Of a stretch of 64,000 nt of DNA, positions 33,469-41,896 are shown in pieces (position 1 is the first letter of the stretch; each line of letters opens with the position of its first letter). The notes below the pieces were generated by a model that saw only the letters and a list, made by a program, of their open reading frames with translations, was not told the DNA's origin and made no database searches. Origin of the DNA: Microvirga puerhi. Its GTDB lineage: Bacteria; Pseudomonadota; Alphaproteobacteria; Rhizobiales; Beijerinckiaceae. The stretch lies in assembly GCF_020089865.1 (NCBI RefSeq), contig NZ_JAIRBM010000002.1:248001-312000 (forward strand), in the 5' to 3' direction. A program made the translations under genes and the position numbers.

Positions 33469-33936
33469 ATGGAGCTGAAGTTCACGGTCTCGGCGCGGAT
33501 TTCCAAGCCGGTGGAGGAGGTCTTCGAGGCGGTTGCCGACCCCTCTAAGCTGTCGCGCTATTTCACGACCGGCGGCGCCAAGGGTCGCCTCGAGACTGGA
33601 GCGACGGTGACGTGGGATTTCTACGATTTTCCCGGAGCCTTCCCGGTGGAGGTCGTCGAGGTGGAGCAAAACCGGAAGATCGTTCTCCGCTGGGGAGCCG
33701 ACGGCCCTCCCGAAGAAGGGGAAGCACCGGGCAGTCGTATGACGACCGTCACGATGCTGTTCGAGCCGCTTGAGAATGGCCGTACCCTGGTCTCGATTAC
33801 CGAGGAGGGATGGCGGGAGACGGAAAGCGGACTCAAGGCATCTTACGGCAATTGCCAGGGCTGGGCACAGATGCTTTGCGCACTCAAGGCCTACCTCGAA
33901 TATGGGATCAATCTGCGCGAGGGCATGTATAAATAA
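33469..33936 (+). CDS. SRPBCC/AHSA1 (START-like) family protein
   Basis: A 155-residue protein of the AHSA1 C-terminal-like START domain group, a hollow helix-grip fold that binds hydrophobic ligands. Sequence features are VSARISKPVEEVFEAVADPSKLSRYFT, RLETGATVTWDFYDFPG, and a C-terminal helix WAQMLCALKAYLEYG. AAGGAGG lies six bases before ATG 33469. These are often paired with an ArsR repressor, as here, and their cellular role is unsettled. Cytoplasmic, no signal peptide. Confidence 0.87.
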   Translation: MELKFTVSARISKPVEEVFEAVADPSKLSRYFTTGGAKGRLETGATVTWDFYDFPGAFPVEVVEVEQNRKIVLRWGADGPPEEGEAPGSRMTTVTMLFEPLENGRTLVSITEEGWRETESGLKASYGNCQGWAQMLCALKAYLEYGINLREGMYK

Positions 33937-33976
33937 GTGAGAGGGCGCCGGTCGCGCGACCGAGCATACGGCGTTC

Positions 33977-34471
33977 TTAATTCAAAAGGCTTGGCCGCAT
34001 GTCGGACCGCGCAAAGTCGGCACCTGGGGCTGGTGAGGGGCCCTCGGTCCCCTCCGGCTCGACCAGTGCCATCATGGTCCGGATCCGTCCCTCGAGGAAG
34101 CGGAGCGTCTCCAGGATCCGGGCAATCCGCTGCGATGTCTGGGCTTCGCCTGACGCGGCAAGGACGGATGTCACGCTGGCCGCCTCAGGAGGAGCGATCT
34201 CCGCCCTGGTGTCTTCGATGGCGCCAGCCATGTCGAGGAGGCTAGAGCGGATCTGCTCCATGGTCCGGGCGATCTTGTCGTCAGCCATTTTCTTCTCAAG
34301 GCCGGCAATGGCTGCAAGGACGGCCTCGGTATCGGCATTGCGGTTGCGCCCGGCATATTCGCGCAGAAACCAGCGCCCTCGCGCCGTTTCCAGGACGGCT
34401 GCTTCGATGGCATCGTAATCCAAAGAACTGAACGTGACGTGCGTCTCGTCATCCGGCATGGTGGAAGCCAT
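33977..34471 (-). CDS. Hypothetical rhizobial coiled-coil protein
   Basis: A 164-residue protein I cannot name. The N-terminal half has a motif that recurs in other rhizobial proteins (AAVLETARGRWFLREYAGRN, about 24-43), followed by helices with AAIAGLEKKMADDKIARTMEQIR that suggest a coiled coil, a Pro-linked middle, and a C-terminal helix (RIARILETLRFLEGRIRTMM). No signal peptide or membrane segment. ATG 34471 has only a weak ribosome-binding site; ATG 34459 is an alternative. It is divergent from the MFS transporter gene. Confidence 0.6.
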   Translation of the reverse strand: MASTMPDDETHVTFSSLDYDAIEAAVLETARGRWFLREYAGRNRNADTEAVLAAIAGLEKKMADDKIARTMEQIRSSLLDMAGAIEDTRAEIAPPEAASVTSVLAASGEAQTSQRIARILETLRFLEGRIRTMMALVEPEGTEGPSPAPGADFARSDMRPSLLN

Positions 34472-34613
34472 CGCGACCTGAGTCCTGATTCCCGATCGGC
34501 CCAGTGTTTCGAAAGCTTGAGCCAGCTCAAGACCTTCCCTTACGTTATCAACGACCTTGCGCCGTGACCTCGATTTTCATCGCCCAGTCGGGCTCCCTCA
34601 TCGGGTGCCGCTG

Positions 34614-35795
34614 ATGTCGCCGCTTCCGACCGGCGATGCCTTCCGTCTTTCGGCCCTTCATGCCGCGAGCTTCCTCAGTCATGGCTTCTATCTGCCGTTC
34701 TTTCCGATCTGGCTGCAAAGCAAGGCCCTGAGCCCGACGATCATCGGCATCATCGTCGCCATTCCGATCATCGTCCGCATTGTGGCGACCGCTCCTCTGC
34801 TCGGCCTTGCCGACCGGTCATTCGGCCCGCGCAGACTGTTACTGGCGAGCCATTTGGGGCAGATGGTCGGCTTTCCGCTGCTCATGTTCGCCCCCAACGA
34901 GATCGCGATCGTCGTGCTGGTCGGCCTCGTGGCGATTGCTCAGGCGGCCGTGATTCCGGGCAACGATCTCGTCACCACGGCGGCTGTCCAGCGGAACCCT
35001 CGGCTCCATTATGGGCGCATGCGCGGGTGGGGCTCGGTCTCGTTCTTCATCGCCAATATCGTCGCCGGTTATCTGGTCGGCGCCTTCGGTGCGAACGTCG
35101 TGCTCGTCGCACTGACCCTCATCCCGATGCTCGGGATTTCGGCAACACTCATGGCCGTCCCGCGGCACATGGACGATCTACCGGTGAAGGGTGAGGGTGC
35201 GAGACGGCAGGATAAGGGACTGCCGAGGGTTCTCTGGATCGTCCTCATCGCTGCGGCCATGACCCAGGGCACCCATGGCGCGCTCAACGCCTTTGCCAGC
35301 ATCTACTGGCAATCGCAGGGCTTTGCCGACGTGACGATCGGCTATTTCTGGGCGGCCGGCGTGATTGCCGAGATCGCGGTCTTCATGATCCTCGGAAATG
35401 CTGTCGGACGCGGTTCGGGGCTTGGCCTGATCCTTTTGGGGGCGGGCGCCGCCGTGTTCCGCTTCACGATGATGTCCCTTCATCCGGGCGCGGCGCTGAC
35501 GCTCGGGCTCCAGACCTTGCACAGCCTGACCTTCTGCGCGTCCCACATCGGTGCCATGGCCGCCTTGACGGCCCTGGCGCCCGCCCATGCCAGGGGCCGT
35601 GCCCAAGGCGTCTATGGATCGCTCTCCGCCCTCTTCACCGCCGCTTCGACGATCGCCAGCGGTGTCATCTATAAGGAGGCGGGCGCCTCGGTCTTCGCCG
35701 CCATGGCGCCGCTCGGGGCCGCCGGCTTTATCCTCATCCTGGTAGCCCGCCGGATGCTCAAGGCTCAACCCCAGAGGGCTGGCTCCGGCGGATAG
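34614..35795 (+). CDS. MFS transporter of the PPP/HcaT-like group
   Basis: A 393-residue inner-membrane transporter with twelve predicted helices. The start SALHAASFLSHGFYLPFFPIWLQ and the loop RPRRLLL-type segment (ADRSFGPRRLLLASHLGQ) match the MFS_1-like phenylpropionate permease/nucleoside symporter group, followed by RMRGWGSVSFFI. The substrate is unknown. ATG 34614 starts at family position; the frame from 34557 adds a polar leader. Its last 31 bases overlap the convergent dipeptide epimerase gene. Confidence 0.8.
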   Translation: MSPLPTGDAFRLSALHAASFLSHGFYLPFFPIWLQSKALSPTIIGIIVAIPIIVRIVATAPLLGLADRSFGPRRLLLASHLGQMVGFPLLMFAPNEIAIVVLVGLVAIAQAAVIPGNDLVTTAAVQRNPRLHYGRMRGWGSVSFFIANIVAGYLVGAFGANVVLVALTLIPMLGISATLMAVPRHMDDLPVKGEGARRQDKGLPRVLWIVLIAAAMTQGTHGALNAFASIYWQSQGFADVTIGYFWAAGVIAEIAVFMILGNAVGRGSGLGLILLGAGAAVFRFTMMSLHPGAALTLGLQTLHSLTFCASHIGAMAALTALAPAHARGRAQGVYGSLSALFTAASTIASGVIYKEAGASVFAAMAPLGAAGFILILVARRMLKAQPQRAGSGG

Positions 35796-36748
35796 ATGAT
35801 GCTGCCGTCGAACCTGAGACCCGGCTCGCGGTCCTTCGCGAGCAGGAGCGGGCCGTCAAGATCGACGAAGCGCGCGCGGGGCGCCAGCACCATGGCGGGG
35901 GCCATCGCCAGGGACGTGCCGACCATGCAGCCGATCATGAGGGAGAAGCCCCGCGCCTGTGCCGCATCGGCCAGAGCCAGGGCTTCCGTGAGGCCGCCGG
36001 TCTTGTCGAGCTTGATGTTCACGGCGTCGTAGAGGCCGACGAGCCGGTCGAGGCTGGCGCGATCATGGACGCTCTCGTCGGCGCAGATCGCGACGGGACG
36101 GGCAATCTTGGCGAGAAAGCCGTCATTCTTGGCAGGCAGGGGCTGCTCCACCAGGGCGAAGCCTGCCTCCGCGCAAGCCGCGAAATGGGCGGTGAGATTG
36201 CCCTCCGTCCAGCCTTCGTTGGCATCTGCGATCAGCGTGGCATCGGGGGCTGCCTTGCGAACCGCGGCGATGCGCTCAAGATCGCCTCCCGGCGCGCCGA
36301 ATTTCACCTTCAGAATAGGCCTATCGGCTGCCTTGGCGGTGGCAGCTGCCATGGCCTCAGGAGTGTCAAGGCTGATCGTGTAGGCCGTCGTGGCGGGTGG
36401 CCAGCGGTTCACCCCCGCCGTCACATGGGCGCGGATGCCCGAGCGCTTGGCGTCGAGGTCCCAGAGAGCGCAGTCGACAGCGTTGCGCGCGGCCCCCGGC
36501 GGCATGGCCGCCTGCAGTGCCTCGCGGGTCAGTCCGGCTGCGATCTGAGGTCCCATCGCCTCCATGGCCGCTGCCACGCCTTCGACGGTCTCGCCATATC
36601 GGGCGTAAGGCACGCACTCGCCGTGGCCAATTGCCCCGTCTTCGCGGATCGTCGCAGTGACGACGACGGCCTCCGTGCGGGAGCCGCGGGCGATCGTGAA
36701 CTTTCCGGCGATAGGAAACTTGTCGATAGTGACGGTCAACTGACGCAT
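35765..36748 (-). CDS. Dipeptide epimerase (L-Ala-D/L-Glu epimerase-like, enolase superfamily)
   Basis: A 327-residue enzyme of the muconate-lactonising subgroup. Key residues visible: the Lys-x-Lys acid-base motif (PILKVKFGA, about 150), metal ligands in LIADANEGW (Asp), ALVEQPLP (Glu) and PVAICADES (Asp), and the second catalytic Lys in NIKLDKTGG. This layout matches L-Ala-D/L-Glu epimerases, which recycle murein peptides in the cytoplasm. The C-terminal overlap with the MFS gene is on opposite strands. ATG 36748 is used; the frame extends six codons further up without support. Confidence 0.85.
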   Translation of the reverse strand: MRQLTVTIDKFPIAGKFTIARGSRTEAVVVTATIREDGAIGHGECVPYARYGETVEGVAAAMEAMGPQIAAGLTREALQAAMPPGAARNAVDCALWDLDAKRSGIRAHVTAGVNRWPPATTAYTISLDTPEAMAAATAKAADRPILKVKFGAPGGDLERIAAVRKAAPDATLIADANEGWTEGNLTAHFAACAEAGFALVEQPLPAKNDGFLAKIARPVAICADESVHDRASLDRLVGLYDAVNIKLDKTGGLTEALALADAAQARGFSLMIGCMVGTSLAMAPAMVLAPRARFVDLDGPLLLAKDREPGLRFDGSIIYPPEPALWG

Positions 36749-36826
36749 TCTGGCCTCTTCTAACAACTTCGGCTCGACTTGTGCCTTAACGACACGCTAT
36801 CACCAAACGGAATCAATGCCGGAAGG

Positions 36827-37978
36827 ATGATCGTGGCGCAGAGCATCTTGGCTCAAGAGCCGCAAGTCGAAATCGAGGTTGCCGGAGACAGGGTGACGGC
36901 GAAGCTGGCCGGCCACTGGATCGCCGAGAACTCCGAACTGGTGGAGTCGCTGGCTGCGGAAATCGTCGCCGGCGCGAACCAGCATCGCATGATCATCGAC
37001 CTCGCGCGGGTAAAGCGCCTCGACACCCTGGGAGCATGGGTTCTCGACCGCACCCGCCACGAGTTGGGCGAACGGGGCCTGGCGGTGGATTTCGCCAACG
37101 CCTCTCCGGAGCAGCAGATTCTTCTCGACGAGGTGGCCTATCGGGGCTTCCAGGAGCAGAAGGTCGTCAAACACTCCAAGATCATCGATTTCCTCGTCGA
37201 TGTGGGCAAGACGGTCCAAGGAGCCGGGCGCGACCTTCTCGACGGCGTCGCCTTCCTGGGCGAGCTGGTTTCCGCCCTGATCCGGGTCATTCTCAACCCG
37301 CGACGCTTCCGGGGCACGGCGGTCGTCAACCAGATGGAGCAGATCGCCTATCGCGGCGTGCCGATCATCGTGCTGATCTCGTTTCTGGTCGGCTGCATCA
37401 TCGCGCAGCAGGGCATCTTCCAGCTCCAACGCTTCGGCGCGACGCCCTTCGTGGTGGACCTGATCGGGATCCTGATCCTGCGCGAGTTGGGGGTTCTCCT
37501 CACCTCCATCATGGTGGCCGGCCGGTCCGGCTCGGCCTTCACGGCGGAAATCGGCTCCATGAAGATGCGCGAGGAAATCGACGCGCTGCGGGTCATGGGC
37601 CTCGATCCGATCGAGGTTCTGATTGTCCCGCGCATCCTGGCGCTGGTCATCGGCCTGCCGCTCCTGACATTCATCTCGTCGATTGCCGCCCTCACGGGCG
37701 GCGGAATCACGGCTTGGCTCTACGGGGATATCAGCCCGGACGTTTATCTCTCGCGCCTCAAGGCGGCGCTTGCCCTCAACACCTTCTTCGTCGGTCTGAT
37801 CAAGGCGCCTTTCATGGCGCTGGTGATCGGCATCATCGCCACCCTGGAGGGCGTTGCGGTCGCAGGATCCGCTGAATCGCTCGGACGGCACGTGACATCG
37901 TCGGTGGTGAAGGCGATCTTTATGGTCATCGTGCTCGACGGCCTCTTCGCCATGTTCTTTGCGGCAATCAAGTACTGA
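36827..37978 (+). CDS. mlaE: MlaE-family permease with fused N-terminal STAS domain
   Basis: A 383-residue inner-membrane permease of an Mla-type phospholipid ABC transporter. Residues about 10-110 form an STAS domain (GHWIAENSELVESLAAEIV, MIIDLARVKRLDTLGAWVLD), which in E. coli is the separate protein MlaB. The MlaE domain follows (FRGTAVVNQMEQIAYRGVP, VAGRSGSAFTAEIGSMKMREEIDALRVMGLDP). ATG 36827 and GTG 36833 are both possible starts; GGAAGG favours the GTG by spacing. It begins an operon with mlaF and mlaD at gaps of one and eight bases. Confidence 0.9.
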   Translation: MIVAQSILAQEPQVEIEVAGDRVTAKLAGHWIAENSELVESLAAEIVAGANQHRMIIDLARVKRLDTLGAWVLDRTRHELGERGLAVDFANASPEQQILLDEVAYRGFQEQKVVKHSKIIDFLVDVGKTVQGAGRDLLDGVAFLGELVSALIRVILNPRRFRGTAVVNQMEQIAYRGVPIIVLISFLVGCIIAQQGIFQLQRFGATPFVVDLIGILILRELGVLLTSIMVAGRSGSAFTAEIGSMKMREEIDALRVMGLDPIEVLIVPRILALVIGLPLLTFISSIAALTGGGITAWLYGDISPDVYLSRLKAALALNTFFVGLIKAPFMALVIGIIATLEGVAVAGSAESLGRHVTSSVVKAIFMVIVLDGLFAMFFAAIKY

Positions 37979-37979
37979 C

Positions 37980-38780
37980 ATGTCCGATACACGCCGTCAC
38001 CCAAGTACCGAAAACCGAGAGGTCGTGATCCGCGTCCGAGGCGTGGAAGTCGGCTTCGGTGAGAGGATGATCCTGAAAGGCCTCGACCTCGACGTCTATC
38101 GCGGCGAGATCCTCGGATTCGTCGGCGCATCCGGACAGGGCAAATCGGTGCTCACCCGGACCATCCTGGGCCTCGTCCCGAAGCGCGCCGGCACTATCGA
38201 AGTTCTGGGCCAGAATCTCGACGAATTATCGGCGTCCGAGCGGCGGCTCCTGGAGCGGCGCTGGGGCGTTCTCTTTCAGCAGGGCGCGTTGTTCTCGGCC
38301 CTGACGGTCAAGCAGAATGTCCAGGTCCCCATGCGGGAGTACCTGAACCTGTCGGATCGGCTGCTCGACGAGCTGGCCATGCTCAAGATCGAGATGGTGG
38401 GTTTGAAGCCGGATGCGGCTGACAAGCTGCCGTCCGAGCTCTCGGGCGGTATGATCAAACGTGCGGCGCTGGCCCGTGCCCTGGCACTCGATCCCGACAT
38501 CGTGTTCCTCGATGAGCCGACTTCGGGTCTCGACCCCATCGGGGCCGGGGAGTTCGACGAGCTTATTGCCACGTTACAGCGGACTTTGGGGCTCACCGTA
38601 TTCATGGTAACCCATGACCTCGACAGCCTTCACACGGTCTGCGATCGAATCGCGGCCCTTGGGGATGGCAAGATCCTGGCGGAAGGACCCATCGAGGCGA
38701 TGCTTGCATCGGACCATCCTTGGCTCCGCGCCTATTTTCACGGGAAACGGGCTCGCGCGGTCATGGCCGGCGACGCTTAA
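37980..38780 (+). CDS. mlaF: Mla-type ABC transporter ATP-binding protein (MlaF)
   Basis: A 266-residue cytoplasmic ATPase. Walker A is GASGQGKSV, the Q-loop FQQGALFSALTV, signature LSGGMIKRAALARALAL, and Walker B IVFLDEPTSGLDPI with the MlaF-typical G-x-GEFDELI. The H-loop is VTHDLDSL. The Met-Ile variation in the signature is normal for this family. It starts one base after the mlaE stop codon and is followed by mlaD after eight bases, so the subunits are translated together. It drives lipid transport between the inner and outer membranes. Confidence 0.93.
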   Translation: MSDTRRHPSTENREVVIRVRGVEVGFGERMILKGLDLDVYRGEILGFVGASGQGKSVLTRTILGLVPKRAGTIEVLGQNLDELSASERRLLERRWGVLFQQGALFSALTVKQNVQVPMREYLNLSDRLLDELAMLKIEMVGLKPDAADKLPSELSGGMIKRAALARALALDPDIVFLDEPTSGLDPIGAGEFDELIATLQRTLGLTVFMVTHDLDSLHTVCDRIAALGDGKILAEGPIEAMLASDHPWLRAYFHGKRARAVMAGDA

Positions 38781-38788
38781 GGTTTGTG

Positions 38789-40117
38789 ATGGAAACGCGC
38801 GCGAATTACGCATTGATCGGGTTGTTCACGCTGGCGGTGATCGCGGCGGGGTTCGGCTTCGTCTACTGGTTCTCCGGCGGCGATCGTGGGCAGACGCGCC
38901 AGGCCATCCGGATCGTGTTCTCCGGTTCTGTCTCGGGCTTGTCGAAAGGGTCCATCGTGTCCTTCAACGGTCTCAGGGTCGGCGAGGTGACCGATATCAG
39001 CCTGCTGCCGGAAGATCCGCGCCGCGTCGTTGCCATCGCCCAGGTCGACAACAATACGCCGATCCGCACAGACACACGCGCTCGCCTCGAATATCAAGGG
39101 CTTACCGGCGTTGCGAACATCGGCCTGTCAGGTGGCGAGCCCAATTCTCCGAAGCTTGTCGCCGGTCCCGGGCAGCCGCTGCCGACGATTTTCGCTGACC
39201 GGTCGGACTTCCAGGATCTGATCGAGACCGCCCGCAATATCGCGCGGCGCGCCGACGATGTGCTGGAGCGTGTCGGTCGCGTCGTCGCCGATAACGAAGG
39301 GCCGCTCAGCCGGACCGTGCAGAACATCGAGCGGTTCTCTCAGGCATTGGGTGAGAACGCGGACGGGATCGACCGCTTCCTGGCGCAGGTCGGGCAAGCG
39401 GCCGAGAAGGTCGGACCACTGGCCGAGAAGCTGGAAACATTAGCCACCAATCTCGATGAGGTGGTCAAGTCCGTCGACCGACAGCGCGTCGCACGGATCG
39501 TCGAGAACGTCGACAACTTCACGCAGGGCCTGAGCGACAGCCGCAAGGACATCAACGATGCTCTGCGGGATGCGGCAAGCCTCGTGGCGCGCCTCAACGA
39601 TTCGGCGCCGAAGGTCGACACTGCCCTCGACGACATCACCAGGCTCACGAAGGCCATCGACCCGGCGAAGGTCGGTCGGACCGTGGACAATGTCGAGAAC
39701 TTCACGGAGATGCTGAACCGGCGCAATCCGGACATCGACAAGGCTATTCAGGAGGCGCGCTCGATCACGGAGAAGCTCAACAAGTCGGCCGATCGCATCG
39801 ACGCCGTTCTCGAGGGGGCTCAGAAGTTCCTTGGCTCGGCCTCGGGTGAAGAGGGTAAGAGCGCGTTCGATGCCATCAAGGAGGCCGCCAATTCCGTGCG
39901 GGTTCTCGCGGATAATCTGAACGAGCGGACCGCTGGAGTTCTCTCGGGAATCGGCCGCTTCACGGATTCGGGCCTGCGCCAGTACGAGGCGCTGGCGGTG
40001 GAGGGGCGTAAAACTCTCGATGACATCAGCCGTGCCGTCCGCAGCATCGAACGTAATCCACAGCAGTTTATTTTCGGTGGCCGTCCCAATCTCCCTGAAT
40101 ACAATGGCCGCCGCTAA
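38789..40117 (+). CDS. mlaD: MCE-domain lipid-binding protein (MlaD family) with long helical tail
   Basis: A 442-residue membrane-anchored periplasmic protein. An N-terminal helix (ALIGLFTLAVIAAGFGFVYWF) is followed by one MCE domain (about 38-115: GSVSGLSKGSIVSFNGLRVGEVTDI), then an extended alpha-helical region to the C-terminus with repeated VxNVxNF-type segments (IVENVDNFTQGL, TVDNVENFTEML). E. coli MlaD has only about 180 residues and no such tail; the long form resembles PqiB/YebT-like or mycobacterial Mce architecture and could form a longer tunnel or needle. It ends with a GGRPNLPEYNGRR tail. Confidence 0.9.
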   Translation: METRANYALIGLFTLAVIAAGFGFVYWFSGGDRGQTRQAIRIVFSGSVSGLSKGSIVSFNGLRVGEVTDISLLPEDPRRVVAIAQVDNNTPIRTDTRARLEYQGLTGVANIGLSGGEPNSPKLVAGPGQPLPTIFADRSDFQDLIETARNIARRADDVLERVGRVVADNEGPLSRTVQNIERFSQALGENADGIDRFLAQVGQAAEKVGPLAEKLETLATNLDEVVKSVDRQRVARIVENVDNFTQGLSDSRKDINDALRDAASLVARLNDSAPKVDTALDDITRLTKAIDPAKVGRTVDNVENFTEMLNRRNPDIDKAIQEARSITEKLNKSADRIDAVLEGAQKFLGSASGEEGKSAFDAIKEAANSVRVLADNLNERTAGVLSGIGRFTDSGLRQYEALAVEGRKTLDDISRAVRSIERNPQQFIFGGRPNLPEYNGRR

Positions 40118-40192
40118 AGCATTGGATCCTAAAATGACCTCCGCTTTTGGGATTTGTCCGATGCTTCCCCTGTTCGTTGGCGCGTCGCTCGG

Positions 40193-40220
40193 CGCGGAAA
40201 ACCGGCTCCACTTTTCCGCG
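40193..40220. repeat. Palindromic repeat of the rhizobial short interspersed type
   Basis: CGCGGAAAA and TTTTCCGCG are perfect 9-base arms around CCGGCTCCAC. The core GGAAAACCGG-x-TCCACTTTTCC resembles a short repeat I recall from many rhizobial intergenic regions, with flanking ATGCGCTAAGC. Only one copy is seen in this window. It lies between mlaD and the auxiliary lipoprotein gene. Confidence 0.55.
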
Positions 40221-40244
40221 TTATGCGCTAAGCTTTGAACCAGT

Positions 40245-40910
40245 ATGTGTAGGTCTTCCGTGTCCCCCACTCTCATCGATCGGGTCCGACGCCTCCTGCG
40301 CCCTTCGCCGGCGCTGGTTCTGGCAATGATGGCCGGCGCCTGTTCGTCAGGGCCCGCACCCACAACCTATGATCTGTCAGCGCCGACCTCTCGGATCCGC
40401 GGAGCCGCAGGCGTGCAGCTTCTCGTCAACGAGCCGGCCGCTCTGCAGGCCCTGTCGACGCAGCAGATCCTCGTGAAGGATGCCTCCGGCGCGATCACGT
40501 TCCTGGGAGGCGGCCAGTGGGCCGACAACCTGCCGCGGCTGATCCAGACGAAGCTTATCAATACTTTCGAGAATGCCTCCCAGCTCAAGGGCGTTTCGCG
40601 GCCGAGCAGCGGCGCGGTCGGCGATGTGCAGCTCATTTCCGAGCTCCGGCGTTTCGAGATCGCGACCCCGAACAACGAGGCGGTCGTGGAAATCGCGGTC
40701 AAGATCGTGAACGACGCCAACGGTCGCATCGTCAACGGTCGCATCTTCCGGGGATATGCCCCAGCGCCTGCCGTGGACGCCGCAAACGCAGCCCGGTCGC
40801 TGGACGAGGCGCTTTCGACCGTGATGCTGGACATCGTGCGCTGGGTCAGCGCGTCTCCGCTTCCTCGCCGGGAAGAGCCCAGCGCGGATCGTGGTCGGGC
40901 GCCCGCCTGA
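40245..40910 (+). CDS. ABC-type transport auxiliary lipoprotein (PqiC/YmbA-like domain)
   Basis: A 221-residue periplasmic lipoprotein. The signal ends in a lipobox (MMAGACSS, with Cys33), and the mature part fits the ABC_trans_aux family (LSAPTSRIRGAAGVQLLVNEP; WADNLPRLIQTKLINTFENAS; ISELRRFEI), a fold also seen in PqiC. It would be the outer-membrane-anchored partner of the MCE protein MlaD encoded 127 bases upstream. The start at ATG 40245 lacks a good ribosome-binding site; GTG 40260 is an alternative. It is convergent with a DUF1330 gene. Confidence 0.85.
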   Translation: MCRSSVSPTLIDRVRRLLRPSPALVLAMMAGACSSGPAPTTYDLSAPTSRIRGAAGVQLLVNEPAALQALSTQQILVKDASGAITFLGGGQWADNLPRLIQTKLINTFENASQLKGVSRPSSGAVGDVQLISELRRFEIATPNNEAVVEIAVKIVNDANGRIVNGRIFRGYAPAPAVDAANAARSLDEALSTVMLDIVRWVSASPLPRREEPSADRGRAPA

Positions 40911-40914
40911 TCGC

Positions 40915-41247
40915 TTATTCCCCAACTGCTGCAAGCACATCGGTCGCGCGATGGTCCTCGGATGCGCCATCGAGAAAGATGACGGTCGAGTCGGAATTGT
41001 CGGTCCGGAGCCTTAGGATCTCCTGATAGGCTGGAGAAGCGTACCAGGCGCGGACACGTTCCATGTCCGGGAACGCGATCACGGCGAGATCGCCTGTCCA
41101 GGTCCCTTCGATTCGCTCCGGCCGGCCTCCGTGGATGAGGAAGCGGCCTTCGAACGGAGCCAGCGTCGCATCGATCTTCTCGAGATACGCAACGATGTCT
41201 GGCCCCATGGTGACGTTGTGCAGATGGCCGATGGCATAGGCGGTCAT
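40915..41247 (-). CDS. DUF1330 family protein
   Basis: A 110-residue cytoplasmic protein of the DUF1330 dimeric alpha-beta barrel family. It has HNVTMGPDIVAYLEKIDATL, the GRFLIHGGRPERIEGTW motif, and the FPDMERVRAWYASPAYQEI segment typical of the family. No reaction is established. It ends five bases from the convergent lipoprotein gene. A small SnoaL-like gene lies upstream on the same strand. Confidence 0.85.
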   Translation of the reverse strand: MTAYAIGHLHNVTMGPDIVAYLEKIDATLAPFEGRFLIHGGRPERIEGTWTGDLAVIAFPDMERVRAWYASPAYQEILRLRTDNSDSTVIFLDGASEDHRATDVLAAVGE

Positions 41248-41349
41248 GGTGAACCTTCTTTATGTCCGATGGTTGAGGAATGGCCGGTGCGGAAGTTGCC
41301 GGGCGGGGAGGGCACCTGCGAGGGTGCCGCTCCGACAAGCATGGTATCG

Positions 41350-41724
41350 TCAGCCGAGGCTGGCAGCGTCCGGCACCTGATCGAGGAAGCCGGTTACGGC
41401 CTTCAGCCGCCCGTCCTCGAGGGTTGCGAAATCGGTGCCCTTGACGATCCCGTCGGTTCCAGCAGGGCCGAGAGCCCAGGAGAAACGGATCTGGTCGCCA
41501 TAGGCGTCCGGGCGACCCAAAAGAGAGAACCGGAAGCCCGGAAACTGCGTGTGCACGGCTGAAATCAGAGCATCGATCTGATCGTGACCATGACCGGCCA
41601 TGAGAGGGTCGCGATAGGTGCCGTCCTCTGTCCAGACGTGCTTCAGAAGCTGACGGCGCGCGTCCTGATCCGTTTCGTTCCAGACGGCGATATAGCGGTC
41701 GGCGATGGTGATGGCGTTGGTCAT
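41350..41724 (-). CDS. SnoaL/NTF2-like family protein
   Basis: A 124-residue NTF2-like cone-fold protein. Features: ITIADRYIAVWNETDQDARRQ at the start, WTEDGTYRDPLMAGHG near 35-50, and a C-terminal GTDFATLEDGRLKAVTGFLD segment that matches SnoaL-type polyketide cyclase relatives. The fold serves many small-molecule isomerases and hydrolases; the reaction is unknown. ATG 41724 is the family start. It lies 102 bases upstream of the DUF1330 gene on the same strand. Confidence 0.8.
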   Translation of the reverse strand: MTNAITIADRYIAVWNETDQDARRQLLKHVWTEDGTYRDPLMAGHGHDQIDALISAVHTQFPGFRFSLLGRPDAYGDQIRFSWALGPAGTDGIVKGTDFATLEDGRLKAVTGFLDQVPDAASLG

Positions 41725-41845
41725 AAGGTGTCTCCTTGGTTCGTGGTCCCGATCGATCGGGCAGAGGAACCATGCGGGAGAGCCGATACCGGGTCGATTA
41801 CCTCGGAGGTCATGGAACGAGCGATGATCGCATGCGCCCAATAAA

Positions 41846-41869
41846 AAACGCGGCCCGAAGGCCGCGTTT
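41846..41869 (-). terminator. Strong terminator of the giant coiled-coil gene, UUCG tetraloop
   Basis: A perfect 10-base stem AAACGCGGCC/GGCCGCGTTT with loop CGAA. Read on the minus strand it is C-UUCG-G capped and followed by TTTTTTAT, an ideal rho-independent terminator 27 bases after the stop codon of the gene at 41897-46573. On the plus strand its right side also has TTTC. Confidence 0.92.
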
Positions 41870-41896
41870 CTCGAAAATTCTCGAAACTCTATCGGA

